Positions 1-7,080 of a stretch of 10,917 bases of DNA are shown here, one piece after another. How positions within the stretch are numbered: position 1 is the first letter of the stretch; every line of letters begins with the position of its first letter. The translations under genes and the position numbers were made by a program. The DNA comes from Pseudomonadales bacterium. Its GTDB lineage: Bacteria > Pseudomonadota > Gammaproteobacteria > Pseudomonadales > Azotimanducaceae. The notes under the pieces were generated by a model that saw only the letters and a program-made list of their open reading frames with translations, made no database searches and was not told the origin of the DNA. The stretch is taken from the NCBI GenBank assembly GCA_022448765.1, contig JAKUTI010000078.1, positions 1 to 10,917 of the forward strand, given 5' to 3'.

Positions 1-52
1 CCAATTCGCCCTTAACCCAAGGGTGTTGACTAACAATAAGGTTTTCTCGTAC

Positions 53-1150
53 ATGATCGAACCCGTATTGATTGGACTTGTTGGATGTGGCGTAATCAGT
101 TCGGCCTACCTAAAAGCAGCATCCATTTTCAAGCCCCTCAACTTCACAGCGTGTGCTGATATCGATACTGCGGCAGCAGCAAAATGCGGCGAGAACTTTG
201 ATATTCCTTCGATGACAGTCGAAGAATTATTGGCCCGAGACGACATCGAAGTCATTCTCAACCTGACCATTCCAAGTGCACACGCGGACGTCAACATCGC
301 TGCCCTGCAATCCGGCAAACACGCCTATTGCGAAAAACCTTTTGCATTGAACACCACCGAAGGGAAACGAGTACTGCAAGAGGCTGAAGAACGCAGTTTG
401 CGAGTGGGCTGCGCGCCCGACACGTTCCTCGGTGGCGGCCATCAAACCGTGCGCAATGCCCTTGACGAAGGCGCCGTCGGCGTACCCATTGCGGGCACCG
501 CGTTTATGATGAATCACGGCCATGAGTCTTGGCATCCCAACCCCGCGTTCTATTACAAAGAGGGCGGAGGCCCCTTGTTCGATATGGGTCCTTATTATTT
601 GACGGCCCTGGTTAACGCGTTAGGGCCAGTGCGTCGCGTGGCTGCGCTAACCGCTAGAGCCTTCGATACCCGCACCATTGGATCCGAGCCTCGTCGAGGC
701 GAGAAAATCGACGTTGAAGTCGATACCCATACCGCTGGGACGCTCGAGTTTGTGAACGGCGCGATCGTTACCGTCGTCATGAGTTTCGATGTATGGCTGC
801 ACTCAAATCGTTTTATCGAAATTCATGGAACGGACGCCAGTCTGTCATCTCCCGATCCCAACGGTTTCGGCGGTAGCGTCCGCATGTCCCAACCGGACCG
901 CACATGGGCCGAGCTGCCATTGACTCACGGCTACCTGGAAAACATGCGTAGTATCGGTCTTGCGGACATGTGTGTCGGCATTCGAACGGGCCGACCGCAC
1001 CGTTGCAGCGGTGAACTCGCGTACCATGTCCTGGAGATCATGGAAGCATTCGAGCATTCATCTATTACAGGGAAACACATTGATCTTAAAACAATCCCCG
1101 AGCGACCGAAGCCATTACCAACTGGGCTGGCAATCGGTGAACTCGATTAA
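53..1150 (+). CDS. Gfo/Idh/MocA-family NAD(P)-dependent oxidoreductase
   Basis: This is a 365-residue cytoplasmic oxidoreductase of the Gfo/Idh/MocA family, which mostly oxidises or reduces sugars, inositols and their derivatives with NAD(P). The N-terminal Rossmann fold shows the dinucleotide loop GLVGCGVIS (residues 8-16). The family's catalytic lysine lies in EKP at 94-96, and the substrate-domain motif GGGPLFDMGPYY spans 171-182. In that motif the usual histidine of DxGxH is a tyrosine (181), a variant I believe is common in one subgroup. I chose ATG at 53: it puts the Rossmann strand at residue 5, as in relatives, and has TAAGG about 11 bases upstream. An in-frame GTG at 23 would add ten residues and has no ribosome site. 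The ThuA-domain gene follows after 14 bases, suggesting joint work on one glycoside or sugar. The exact substrate cannot be read from the sequence. Confidence 0.9.
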   Translation: MIEPVLIGLVGCGVISSAYLKAASIFKPLNFTACADIDTAAAAKCGENFDIPSMTVEELLARDDIEVILNLTIPSAHADVNIAALQSGKHAYCEKPFALNTTEGKRVLQEAEERSLRVGCAPDTFLGGGHQTVRNALDEGAVGVPIAGTAFMMNHGHESWHPNPAFYYKEGGGPLFDMGPYYLTALVNALGPVRRVAALTARAFDTRTIGSEPRRGEKIDVEVDTHTAGTLEFVNGAIVTVVMSFDVWLHSNRFIEIHGTDASLSSPDPNGFGGSVRMSQPDRTWAELPLTHGYLENMRSIGLADMCVGIRTGRPHRCSGELAYHVLEIMEAFEHSSITGKHIDLKTIPERPKPLPTGLAIGELD

Positions 1151-1164
1151 GAGGGCCTAAGCGC

Positions 1165-1815
1165 ATGGCTAAGAAAGCTTTCATCACCTGGGGGGGCTGG
1201 GACGGACACGAACCTGAGCAAACCGCCACTATTTTTGCCGACGTTCTGCGTGTCGAGGGCTACCAAGTCGAGATTTCCGATTCGCTGAGCGCTCTCGAGG
1301 ACGAGACCTTTATGAGCTCCCTAGATCTGATCGTGCCTGTTTGGACCATGGCCAACATCTCACCTGAACAAGAAACGGGCCTACTTCAGGCGGTTCGAGC
1401 CGGGGCGGGTTGTGCGGGCTGGCACGGGGGAATGGGGGATTCCTTTCGTCAAAACGTCGATTATCAGTTCATGGTGGGAGGTCAATTTATCTGCCATCCC
1501 GGGGGCATCATTGACTACACGGTCCGCATAGCGAGCTCCGATCCCATCGTCAAAGGCCTCTCCGACTTTGAGATGCACTCGGAGCAATATTTTATGCACG
1601 TCGATCCCTCCAATGAGGTGCTTGCAACCACAACCTTTAGCGGCGATTACTGGAACATTGATTGGGTCGAAAACGTCGTGATGCCTGTCTGCTGGAAAAA
1701 ACGGTATGGGCAGGGCCGCGTTTTTTATAGCTCACTCGGGCACGTCGCGACAGACTTTAACGTGCCTCAAGCAAGAGAGATCATGAAGCGTGGCTGCCTA
1801 TGGGCCACCAGATAG
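1165..1815 (+). CDS. ThuA-domain protein (class I glutamine amidotransferase-like fold)
   Basis: This 216-residue protein spans one complete ThuA domain, named for the trehalose-utilisation protein of rhizobia. Family hallmarks are the N-terminal strand with GGWDGHEPEQ (10-19), the nucleophile-elbow-like turn GWHGGMGD (85-92), HSEQYF (138-143) and the C-terminal stretch GQGRVFYSSLGH (182-193). The last of these is nearly universal in ThuA proteins. No signal peptide is visible, so it is probably cytoplasmic. GAGGG at 1151-1155 lies 9 bases before the ATG and directly follows the stop of the oxidoreductase gene, so the two are almost surely co-transcribed. Known pairs of this kind act on 3-keto-glycosides: the dehydrogenase makes the keto sugar and ThuA processes it. 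That role is inferred from family and context. The gene ends 49 bases before a convergent gene, and I see no clear terminator in that gap. Confidence 0.88.
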   Translation: MAKKAFITWGGWDGHEPEQTATIFADVLRVEGYQVEISDSLSALEDETFMSSLDLIVPVWTMANISPEQETGLLQAVRAGAGCAGWHGGMGDSFRQNVDYQFMVGGQFICHPGGIIDYTVRIASSDPIVKGLSDFEMHSEQYFMHVDPSNEVLATTTFSGDYWNIDWVENVVMPVCWKKRYGQGRVFYSSLGHVATDFNVPQAREIMKRGCLWATR

Positions 1816-1864
1816 ATCAATCCGCGTGGTCGCAACACCATGCCTTGATGCGGTGGCAGTCTCG

Positions 1865-2278
1865 CTAAAGATCAGGTTGTCCGGGAAGCTCCGGAAGTTG
1901 GCCAGAAGTTTCCGCCCACTCCGGACTACTCTCCGTCCATATATGCATGGCCGGAGTTACGCGTCCAGGATCATCAAGGCTTCCAGCCTTCAAGACGAGC
2001 ATTCCGGGATTCGCAGATAACTCGGAGAAAAGCGGCGACCCGCAACTCGCACAAAAACGCCTGGTTACCGTGTTACCACTAGCCGCGTCAACCGTAAACG
2101 CGCTCGTCTCCCCTTCGATGGTCGCGGATTCACGCGCGACACCAACAATGGTCGAATAAGCACCCCCTGAGGCGTACTGACAATCGCGACAATGACAATG
2201 TCCAGCAAAGATAACCTGGTCTGGACATTCATACCGAATCGCTCCGCAGCGACAACCACCCGTCAAATTTTCGCTCAT
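1865..2278 (-). CDS. GFA/CENP-V family zinc-binding protein
   Basis: This 137-residue protein of the GFA family (glutathione-dependent formaldehyde-activating enzyme/centromere protein V, DUF636) covers one full domain. The zinc-ligand cysteines are all present: CRC at 9-11 within GGCRCG, CHCRDC at 28-33 and CASC at 76-79. The C-terminal HIWTESSPEW (112-121) is the usual family tail. The start is well supported by AGGAGG (bases 2288 down to 2283 on this strand), 4 bases before the ATG. Members of this family are often annotated as formaldehyde-activating enzymes, but that activity has been questioned and most paralogues have no known substrate, so I do not assign one. The gene stands alone: it converges on the ThuA gene and diverges from the small-protein/ArsC-like pair across a 95-base spacer. 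Confidence 0.88.
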   Translation of the reverse strand: MSENLTGGCRCGAIRYECPDQVIFAGHCHCRDCQYASGGAYSTIVGVARESATIEGETSAFTVDAASGNTVTRRFCASCGSPLFSELSANPGMLVLKAGSLDDPGRVTPAMHIWTESSPEWAETSGQLPELPGQPDL

Positions 2279-2310
2279 ATCCCCTCCTCTAGCCGATTAT
2301 TTAAGCACCT

Positions 2311-2339
2311 TTGCGATAGCAGTGCGACGCGCGCACAAT
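2311..2339 (+). promoter_or_regulatory. Candidate sigma-70 promoter for the small-protein/ArsC-like pair
   Basis: TTGCGA (2311-2316) and CACAAT (2334-2339) are each 4/6 matches to the -35 and -10 consensus, with an ideal 17-base spacer. Transcription would begin near 2346, leaving about 28 bases before the preferred ATG at 2374 and excluding an upstream ATG at 2338. The spacer and -10 overlap an inverted repeat, GTGCG (2322-2326) and CGCAC (2332-2336), and GCGCAC recurs at 2340-2345. This is where a repressor site would be expected, but the matches are weak. Confidence 0.3.
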
Positions 2340-2373
2340 GCGCACCGTCGGCGGCCCACTGGGAGACATTGCG

Positions 2374-2667
2374 ATGGATCAGGTGACGAACGCTCGTAAC
2401 GAAATTGAGCCGCTACTGACGCAGTTGATTCAGCAGTTGGGGATCGAAGGTCGGGCGACAGAGATGGCGGTATACAGTCGCATCCAACGCTACCTGCGAA
2501 GCGCCAAGCACAATCACGAGCTCGCTCGTCCATTTAGCGATCTCTCCACCACGGCCAATGTCTGCTTCACCGTACCGGGGGAAGCTAACGTTTTACTCGA
2601 ACGCATTATCGAGAAGGCCGAGGTTCTTGTCCGCGAACTGGAGAACCAAACCGGCGCGATCCATTAG
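2374..2667 (+). CDS. Small helical protein of unknown function, upstream of ArsC-like gene
   Basis: I do not recognise this 97-residue protein. I start it at ATG 2374, where GGGAG (2361-2365) sits 8 bases upstream. An in-frame ATG at 2338 would add twelve residues but lacks a ribosome site. The protein looks almost wholly helical: a first helix at about 1-22, a second at 27-44 rich in Arg and Lys, a turn with PFSDLSTTANVCF (53-65), and a long amphipathic helix at 69-92. It has one cysteine (64), no signal peptide and no membrane segment. It shows no winged-helix or CxC metal motif, so it does not look like an ArsR repressor, although it occupies the place an arsR would have. The ArsC-like gene begins 4 bases after its stop, so the two are probably translated together. 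Confidence 0.7.
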   Translation: MDQVTNARNEIEPLLTQLIQQLGIEGRATEMAVYSRIQRYLRSAKHNHELARPFSDLSTTANVCFTVPGEANVLLERIIEKAEVLVRELENQTGAIH

Positions 2668-2671
2668 CGCT

Positions 2672-3055
2672 TTGAAGGCCCTCTTCTTGTGCACCGGCAA
2701 CTCTGCTCGAAGCATCCTCGCAGAGGCAATCGCGCGAGCACACGGAATCGACGCTTTTAGTGCAGGAAGTCGCCCAGCGGGCCAGCTTAATCCACTAGCC
2801 ATCGAGGTCCTAGAACGTCACGACCTCGACGCATCCGACGCGTCGAGCAAGAGCTGGGACATCTATGCGAGAGAACGATTCGATGTTGTGGTCACGGTTT
2901 GCGACAGCGCCGCCGACGAGACCTGTCCGATTTGGATCGGCTCACCTCAGAACCTGCATTGGAGTATCCCCGACCCGACAACGCCGGAAGCTTTCGAAAC
3001 CGTCTACCGATACTTAACCCACCTAATCGCAGGTAGTCCTGAATTACGGGCCTAG
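2672..3055 (+). CDS. Arsenate reductase/low-molecular-weight tyrosine phosphatase-like protein
   Basis: This is a 127-residue protein of the low-molecular-weight phosphatase fold, ArsC-like branch. The phosphate loop CTGNSARS (7-14) gives the CX5R nucleophile (Cys7) and arginine (Arg13), and DP at 101-102 is the general-acid position. Cys77 and Cys85, in VCDSAADETCP, match the second and third redox cysteines of thioredoxin-coupled arsenate reductases, so arsenate reduction is plausible. Many proteins with this pattern have never been tested, and no arsR, arsB or acr3 lies nearby. The start is inferred as TTG at 2672 because it places the phosphate loop at residue 7, as in the family. ATT at 2663, overlapping the preceding stop, is an alternative, and neither has a good ribosome site. 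Translation is probably coupled to the preceding gene. Confidence 0.82.
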   Translation: MKALFLCTGNSARSILAEAIARAHGIDAFSAGSRPAGQLNPLAIEVLERHDLDASDASSKSWDIYARERFDVVVTVCDSAADETCPIWIGSPQNLHWSIPDPTTPEAFETVYRYLTHLIAGSPELRA

Positions 3056-5667
3056 CTCGCCTTCCTTGCGGCGACCACAAGATTTTCATCATCGCTCGTC
3101 GCGATGGTGAGCCCTCGTTGATCTCCGTCGACGTAAATTTCATTCGCCGTCCCGAGGTCACCCGACAGTAGGCCTCGCGCAAGGGGATTTTCCAGGCGTT
3201 GTTGTATAACTCGCCGCAGTGGTCGCGCGCCGAATATCGGATCAAACCCTGCGTGACTTAGGAATTCGAGCGCGTTTTCACTGACGTTCAGCACAATGCT
3301 CTGAGTCTCTAAACGCTTTCTCAAATCGTTAATCTGTACCGCTGCGATCTTGCCAATTTCCGCCCTACCTAGGCTCCGAAAGACGATGGGATCATCGATT
3401 CGATTAATGAATTCAGGACGAAAATAACTCGCGACCACGTCCATAACTTGACCTTTCGTCTCCTCATACAAAGTTTGATCGGCACACTCCTGAATCACAT
3501 CTGACCCTAGGTTGGAGGTCATGACGATCAAGGTATTTCGAAAATCCACCGTTCGACCCTGGCCGTCGGTAAGGCGTCCGTCCTCGAGAACCTGCAAAAG
3601 AATGTTGAATACGTCCGTATGTGCTTTTTCGATTTCGTCGAAAAGCACTACTGAATACGGCTTGCGGCGCACTCTTTCGGTGAGATAGCCACCCTCCTCG
3701 TAGCCAACGTAACCGGGTGGCGCACCAATGAGACGAGCCACCGAGTGTTTTTCCATGAATTCGGACATGTCGATTCGAATCATCGCGTCATCCGTATCGA
3801 ACAAAAATTCCGCAAGCGCTTTGGTCAATTCGGTTTTACCAACGCCAGTAGGCCCCAGGAACAAAAACGATCCAATGGGCCGGCGAGGGTCCGACAGTCC
3901 GGCTCTGGATCGCCTCACGGCTTCGGAAATCAAAGACACTGCCTCAGTCTGCCCGATCACGCGCCGCTCAAGGACGTTCTCCATGTCAAGCAATCGCTCA
4001 CGTTCTCCCAACAACATCCGTTGCACCGGAATCCCTGTCCAACGCGCTACCACCTCTGCAATTTCGTCTTCCGTTACAGCGCTCCGTAACAGTGTGAAAT
4101 CCGCCTTATCGGCTTTTGATGCTTCATCCAGCGATTTCTCCAACTCGGGAATCTTGCCGTAGCGCAATTCGGACATTCGCTGCAAATCGCTTGCCCGCTG
4201 CGCGACCTCAAATTCGAGTCGCGCGACCTCTAGTTCTTCCTTCAACTCCTGGGTTCCGTGCACGGCGGCTTTTTCTGCTAACCATATTTCGTCTAAATCG
4301 GCGTATTCACGCTCCAACGCAAGAACTTCATTCTGTAAGTTCTCCATGCGCTCCTTGGATAAGTCGTCGCTTTCTTTCTTAAGAGCTTCTAGTTCAATTT
4401 GGAGCTGGATCAGGCGTCGGCCGAGACGATCCATCGACTCCGGTTTCGAATCAATTTCCATTCGGATCCGACTGGCCGCTTCGTCAATTAAGTCAATGGC
4501 TTTATCCGGGAGTTGTCGATCCGAGATGTAGCGGTGGGAAAGCACCGCCGACGCAACAATGGCTGGATCCGTGATTTCTACTCCGTGATGGACCTCATAA
4601 CGTTCCTTGAGTCCCCTGAGAATTGCCGTGGCATCTTCAACGCTCGGTTCATCGACCAGTATCTTCTGGAAGCGCCGTTCGAGGGCTGCGTCTTTTTCAA
4701 AATTCTCGCGATATTCATCCAACGTCGTCGCCCCAACACAGTGCAGCTCACCTCGGGCCAAAGCCGGTTTCAACATGTTGCCCGCGTCCATTGAACCTTC
4801 CGCTTTGCCGGCGCCAACGAGAGTATGGAGCTCATCGATAAAGAGAATGATTTGTCCCTCTTGTTTCGATAGGTCTTGGAGCAAAGCCTTCATTCTTTCC
4901 TCAAACTCACCCCGATATTTGGCTCCCGCAATCAACGATCCCATGTCTAGTGAGAGTATTCGTTTCCCCCGCACGCCCTCTGGCACCTCGCCGTTCACGA
5001 TGCGTTGTGCCAGGCCTTCCACAATGGCCGTCTTGCCAACCCCTGGTTCGCCGATTAGCACGGGATTGTTTTTCGTGCGGCGTTGCAGTATCTGCACCGT
5101 TCGCCGGATCTCGTCATCCCTTCCGATGACGGGATCGAGTTTCCCTTGCTCCGCGCGCTCGGTCAGATCAATCGTGAATCTTTGCAGAGCTCCCCGGACT
5201 TCCTCCGCGTCGGCTTCGTTCACGTTTTCTCCCGAGCGCAGCGTACTGACACAATTTTCTAGCGTCTCTCGCGTGGTGCCACCGCGTCGTAGAAACTCGG
5301 CCATCGTTCCGCGTGCGTCAAATACCGCAAGAAGCAACATCTCACTCGAAAGAAAACCGTCGCCACGCGTTTGCGCCAATTTGTCCGTGAGGTTAAGGAC
5401 CCGGACTAATTCGTCGGAAAGCTGGACTTCACCAGCGTTATCCGAAACCTGGGGGTATCGATCGACCCAATCACCAAGTTCCCTTCGTAATGCATCCGTG
5501 TCTGTCCCCGCGCTAGCCAACAACTGTCGTACGCCGCCGTCCTGTTGATCAAGCATTGCAACCAAGACATGCTGCGGTTCAATGAAATGATGAGCCCGCC
5601 CCACTGCGAGGCTCTGTGCATCGGCCAAAGCGCTCTGCAAGCGGGTTGTCATTTTGTCCATACGCAT
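3052..5667 (-). CDS. clpB: ClpB protein-disaggregating chaperone (Hsp104 family)
   Basis: ClpB is a hexameric cytoplasmic ATPase that threads aggregated proteins through its pore together with DnaK. The 871-residue product is complete. It has an N-terminal Clp repeat domain (about 1-145). NBD1 has Walker A GEPGVGKT (206-213), Walker B Asp278-Glu279, pore Tyr251 and arginine fingers 331-332. A coiled-coil middle domain covers about 410-520. NBD2 has Walker A GPTGVGKT (605-612), Walker B Asp677-Glu678, pore Tyr653, Arg756 and sensor-2 Arg815. These positions equal the E. coli numbers as I recall them; the extra length (857 in E. coli) is at the C-terminus. The start follows the family pattern MRxDK, although its ribosome site is weak. 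A heat-shock promoter lies about 50 bases upstream. An internal start probably gives a second, shorter product. The last 4 bases overlap the convergent ArsC-like gene. Confidence 0.98.
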   Translation of the reverse strand: MRMDKMTTRLQSALADAQSLAVGRAHHFIEPQHVLVAMLDQQDGGVRQLLASAGTDTDALRRELGDWVDRYPQVSDNAGEVQLSDELVRVLNLTDKLAQTRGDGFLSSEMLLLAVFDARGTMAEFLRRGGTTRETLENCVSTLRSGENVNEADAEEVRGALQRFTIDLTERAEQGKLDPVIGRDDEIRRTVQILQRRTKNNPVLIGEPGVGKTAIVEGLAQRIVNGEVPEGVRGKRILSLDMGSLIAGAKYRGEFEERMKALLQDLSKQEGQIILFIDELHTLVGAGKAEGSMDAGNMLKPALARGELHCVGATTLDEYRENFEKDAALERRFQKILVDEPSVEDATAILRGLKERYEVHHGVEITDPAIVASAVLSHRYISDRQLPDKAIDLIDEAASRIRMEIDSKPESMDRLGRRLIQLQIELEALKKESDDLSKERMENLQNEVLALEREYADLDEIWLAEKAAVHGTQELKEELEVARLEFEVAQRASDLQRMSELRYGKIPELEKSLDEASKADKADFTLLRSAVTEDEIAEVVARWTGIPVQRMLLGERERLLDMENVLERRVIGQTEAVSLISEAVRRSRAGLSDPRRPIGSFLFLGPTGVGKTELTKALAEFLFDTDDAMIRIDMSEFMEKHSVARLIGAPPGYVGYEEGGYLTERVRRKPYSVVLFDEIEKAHTDVFNILLQVLEDGRLTDGQGRTVDFRNTLIVMTSNLGSDVIQECADQTLYEETKGQVMDVVASYFRPEFINRIDDPIVFRSLGRAEIGKIAAVQINDLRKRLETQSIVLNVSENALEFLSHAGFDPIFGARPLRRVIQQRLENPLARGLLSGDLGTANEIYVDGDQRGLTIATSDDENLVVAARKAS
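5221..5233 (-). promoter_or_regulatory. Internal translation start in clpB (N-terminally shortened ClpB)
   Basis: Codon 149 of clpB is GTG (bases 5223-5221 on the - strand). It is preceded by GGGAG (5233-5229) with a 5-base spacer, a better ribosome site than the one in front of the main start. E. coli clpB is known to use an internal GTG at Val149 to make a ClpB lacking the N-terminal domain, and the same residue number and codon appear here. The product would be 723 residues. Use of the site is inferred. Confidence 0.6.
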
Positions 5668-5719
5668 TAGGCGTTATCCATCGCCACGCATCGCAGCGTT
5701 CATTTCGTATGTACAAAAA

Positions 5720-5745
5720 ATGGGGGTTATTCAGCGATTTACAAG
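5720..5745 (-). promoter_or_regulatory. Heat-shock (sigma-32/RpoH) promoter of clpB
   Basis: Read on the - strand, CTTGTA (5745-5740) is followed by 14 bases and then CCCCAT (5725-5720), which continues as TTTTT. The RpoH consensus is CTTGAA, 13-15 bases, CCCCATnT, so only one base of the two core boxes differs. Transcription would start near 5712, giving a leader of about 45 bases before the clpB ATG. Control of clpB by sigma-32 is well established in proteobacteria, and the site is in the right place and orientation. Confidence 0.8.
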
Positions 5746-5758
5746 GGGATATGTCCCC
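5745..5758. repeat. Short inverted repeat abutting the clpB -35 box
   Basis: GGGGA (5745-5749) and TCCCC (5754-5758) form a perfect 5-base inverted repeat around the loop TATG. It touches the first base of the heat-shock -35 hexamer. It could be an operator or simply the C-rich stretch often seen upstream of RpoH promoters. Confidence 0.3.
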
Positions 5759-5810
5759 GATAACGCGAACTCTCCATGGGCTTCTGTCGCACGAACACAC
5801 ACGCCTCTGA

Positions 5811-5827
5811 TGCCTTCAACGAAGGCA
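5811..5827. terminator. Hairpin downstream of the acyl-CoA dehydrogenase pair
   Basis: TGCCTTC (5811-5817) and GAAGGCA (5821-5827) are perfect 7-base arms around a 3-base loop. The hairpin begins about 33 bases after the stop of the acyl-CoA dehydrogenase gene on the - strand and lies upstream of the clpB promoter. No run of T follows on either strand, so it is not a classical intrinsic terminator. It may stabilise the 3' end of the message or mark the boundary between the two transcription units. Confidence 0.35.
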
Positions 5828-5859
5828 GTACGCGTTAATGTCACCGCACTGGGTCGGGG

Positions 5860-7071
5860 TTAATTCGAACCCGTTGGGATCTCGTTAAATGGAATCCCTT
5901 TGTCCAGACGAACGTCTTGAGGCATACCGAGGACGCGCTCCGCAAGAATGTTGAGCATAATTTCGTCCGAACCGCCCGCGATTCTACCGCCCGGTGCACC
6001 CATGTACGTTGCAGCATAAATTCCGGACTCTTCGCCGTGCTCGGAATCCCAAAGGGCACCCGAAAGTTCCAGCAAATCCATCGCAAAAGATGCCATGTCT
6101 TGTGTTTTCGACGCCCCAACGTATTTACCGATGGAATTTTCGGGGCCCGGGGTATCGCCCCGCGACAGCGCAGACATCGAGCGGTATCCGGTAAAACGGA
6201 GACCCGATTCTTGGCAATACCAGTCCGCAAGTTTGGCTCGGACTTGCCGGTCCTCAATGGCAGGACGATCGTCAATATTGATTCGTTTCGCCAGTTCAAA
6301 TATTCGATCGAAACCCACGCCCATGCCTCCACCACCGATAGCCGCACGCTCGTTCATGAGAGTCGTGAGCGCCACCTGCCACCCCTGACCGACAGCACCA
6401 AGTCGCTGGCTGTCGGGAATGCGCACGTCAGTGAAATACACTTCGTTAAAATTCGCCCCTCCCGAAATCTGTTTAATCGGCTTGACCTCCACACCCGGGG
6501 ATTTCATATCAAGAAAGAAATACGTTAGGCCCTTGTGTTTGGCTACCGTCGGGTCCGAGCGCACGACAAGGATCCCGTAATCACTGAAATGTGCACCCGA
6601 CGTCCAAATTTTCTGGCCGTTAATGACCCAATCGTCACCGTCTTTCTCAGCTCGCGTGCGCAACGCTGCAAGATCCGAACCACCTGCTGGCTCACTAAAG
6701 AGCTGACACCAGATATGTTCACCCGACGCCAACGGCGGGAGGTGCTTGACTTTGTCGTCCTCCGAAGCCCACGCCATCATCGTCGGGGCCGCCATGCCTT
6801 GGCCGATTCCAAAGACACCGCCGGGAACATTGAATCGTGATTCTTCCTGATTCCATATCACTTGTTCGATCGCTGAAGCATCGCGACCACCGTATTCCTT
6901 GGGCCAACGGATGCAGGCCCAGCCGGCGTCGTACTTGCGCTTTTGCCAGAGTTTGGACCGTTCGATTTCGTCCAGTCCTTTCAACTCGTCAGCCGCCGGC
7001 ACATTGGCTTCTAACCATCGCCTTGCTTCATCGCGAAACGCAGCTTCTTCAGGTGTGTCATTGAAGTCCAT
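5860..7071 (-). CDS. Acyl-CoA dehydrogenase, subunit carrying the catalytic glutamate
   Basis: This 403-residue FAD-dependent acyl-CoA dehydrogenase subunit would introduce the alpha-beta double bond in an acyl-CoA. The middle-domain motif FSEPAGGSD (125-133) and WTSGAHFSDY (156-165) are typical. In helix G, MNERAAIGG (239-247) places Glu241 where isovaleryl-CoA dehydrogenase and ChsE4 have their catalytic base. The alternative C-terminal position (the E of YEGT) is glycine here, in IAGGSDEI (364-371). The usual RxxFGxPI flavin contact is missing and DRPAIEDRQ (268-276) stands in its region. The partner gene supplies that motif, so the two probably form an alpha2beta2 enzyme. The start is firm: AGGAGA overlaps the upstream stop 9 bases away. 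The substrate is unknown; related pairs act on steroid side chains or other bulky acyl-CoAs. Confidence 0.92.
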   Translation of the reverse strand: MDFNDTPEEAAFRDEARRWLEANVPAADELKGLDEIERSKLWQKRKYDAGWACIRWPKEYGGRDASAIEQVIWNQEESRFNVPGGVFGIGQGMAAPTMMAWASEDDKVKHLPPLASGEHIWCQLFSEPAGGSDLAALRTRAEKDGDDWVINGQKIWTSGAHFSDYGILVVRSDPTVAKHKGLTYFFLDMKSPGVEVKPIKQISGGANFNEVYFTDVRIPDSQRLGAVGQGWQVALTTLMNERAAIGGGGMGVGFDRIFELAKRINIDDRPAIEDRQVRAKLADWYCQESGLRFTGYRSMSALSRGDTPGPENSIGKYVGASKTQDMASFAMDLLELSGALWDSEHGEESGIYAATYMGAPGGRIAGGSDEIMLNILAERVLGMPQDVRLDKGIPFNEIPTGSN

Positions 7072-7080
7072 ACGTCTCTC

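Noticed and set aside
1..13. The first bases, CCAATTCGCCCT, match sequence beside cloning sites of common plasmids.
   Set aside because: The match is only about 12 bases and the following bases diverge. The downstream sequence is a normal gene, so chance is as likely as vector carry-over.
23..52. Upstream GTG start for the first gene, and TTGACT at 26-31 as a -35 box.
   Set aside because: The GTG has no ribosome site and adds residues not usual in the family. A -10 at the right distance would overlap the ATG and is not present.
1816..1864. Possible bidirectional terminator between the ThuA and GFA genes.
   Set aside because: Only weak pairings with long loops (such as GCCACC with GGTGGC) and no T-run on either strand.
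2296..2301. AATAAT on the - strand as a -10 box for the GFA gene.
   Set aside because: It would start transcription at the ribosome site itself, and no -35 box is present at a proper distance.
4607..5548. A 313-codon open frame on the + strand, opposite clpB.
   Set aside because: It is fully antisense to conserved ClpB coding sequence, is Ser/Arg/Pro-rich and of low complexity, shows no domain and has no convincing ribosome site. It is best explained by clpB codon use.
5917..6528. A 203-codon open frame on the + strand, opposite the acyl-CoA dehydrogenase gene.
   Set aside because: It is antisense to a clearly conserved gene, with no recognisable motif and atypical composition.
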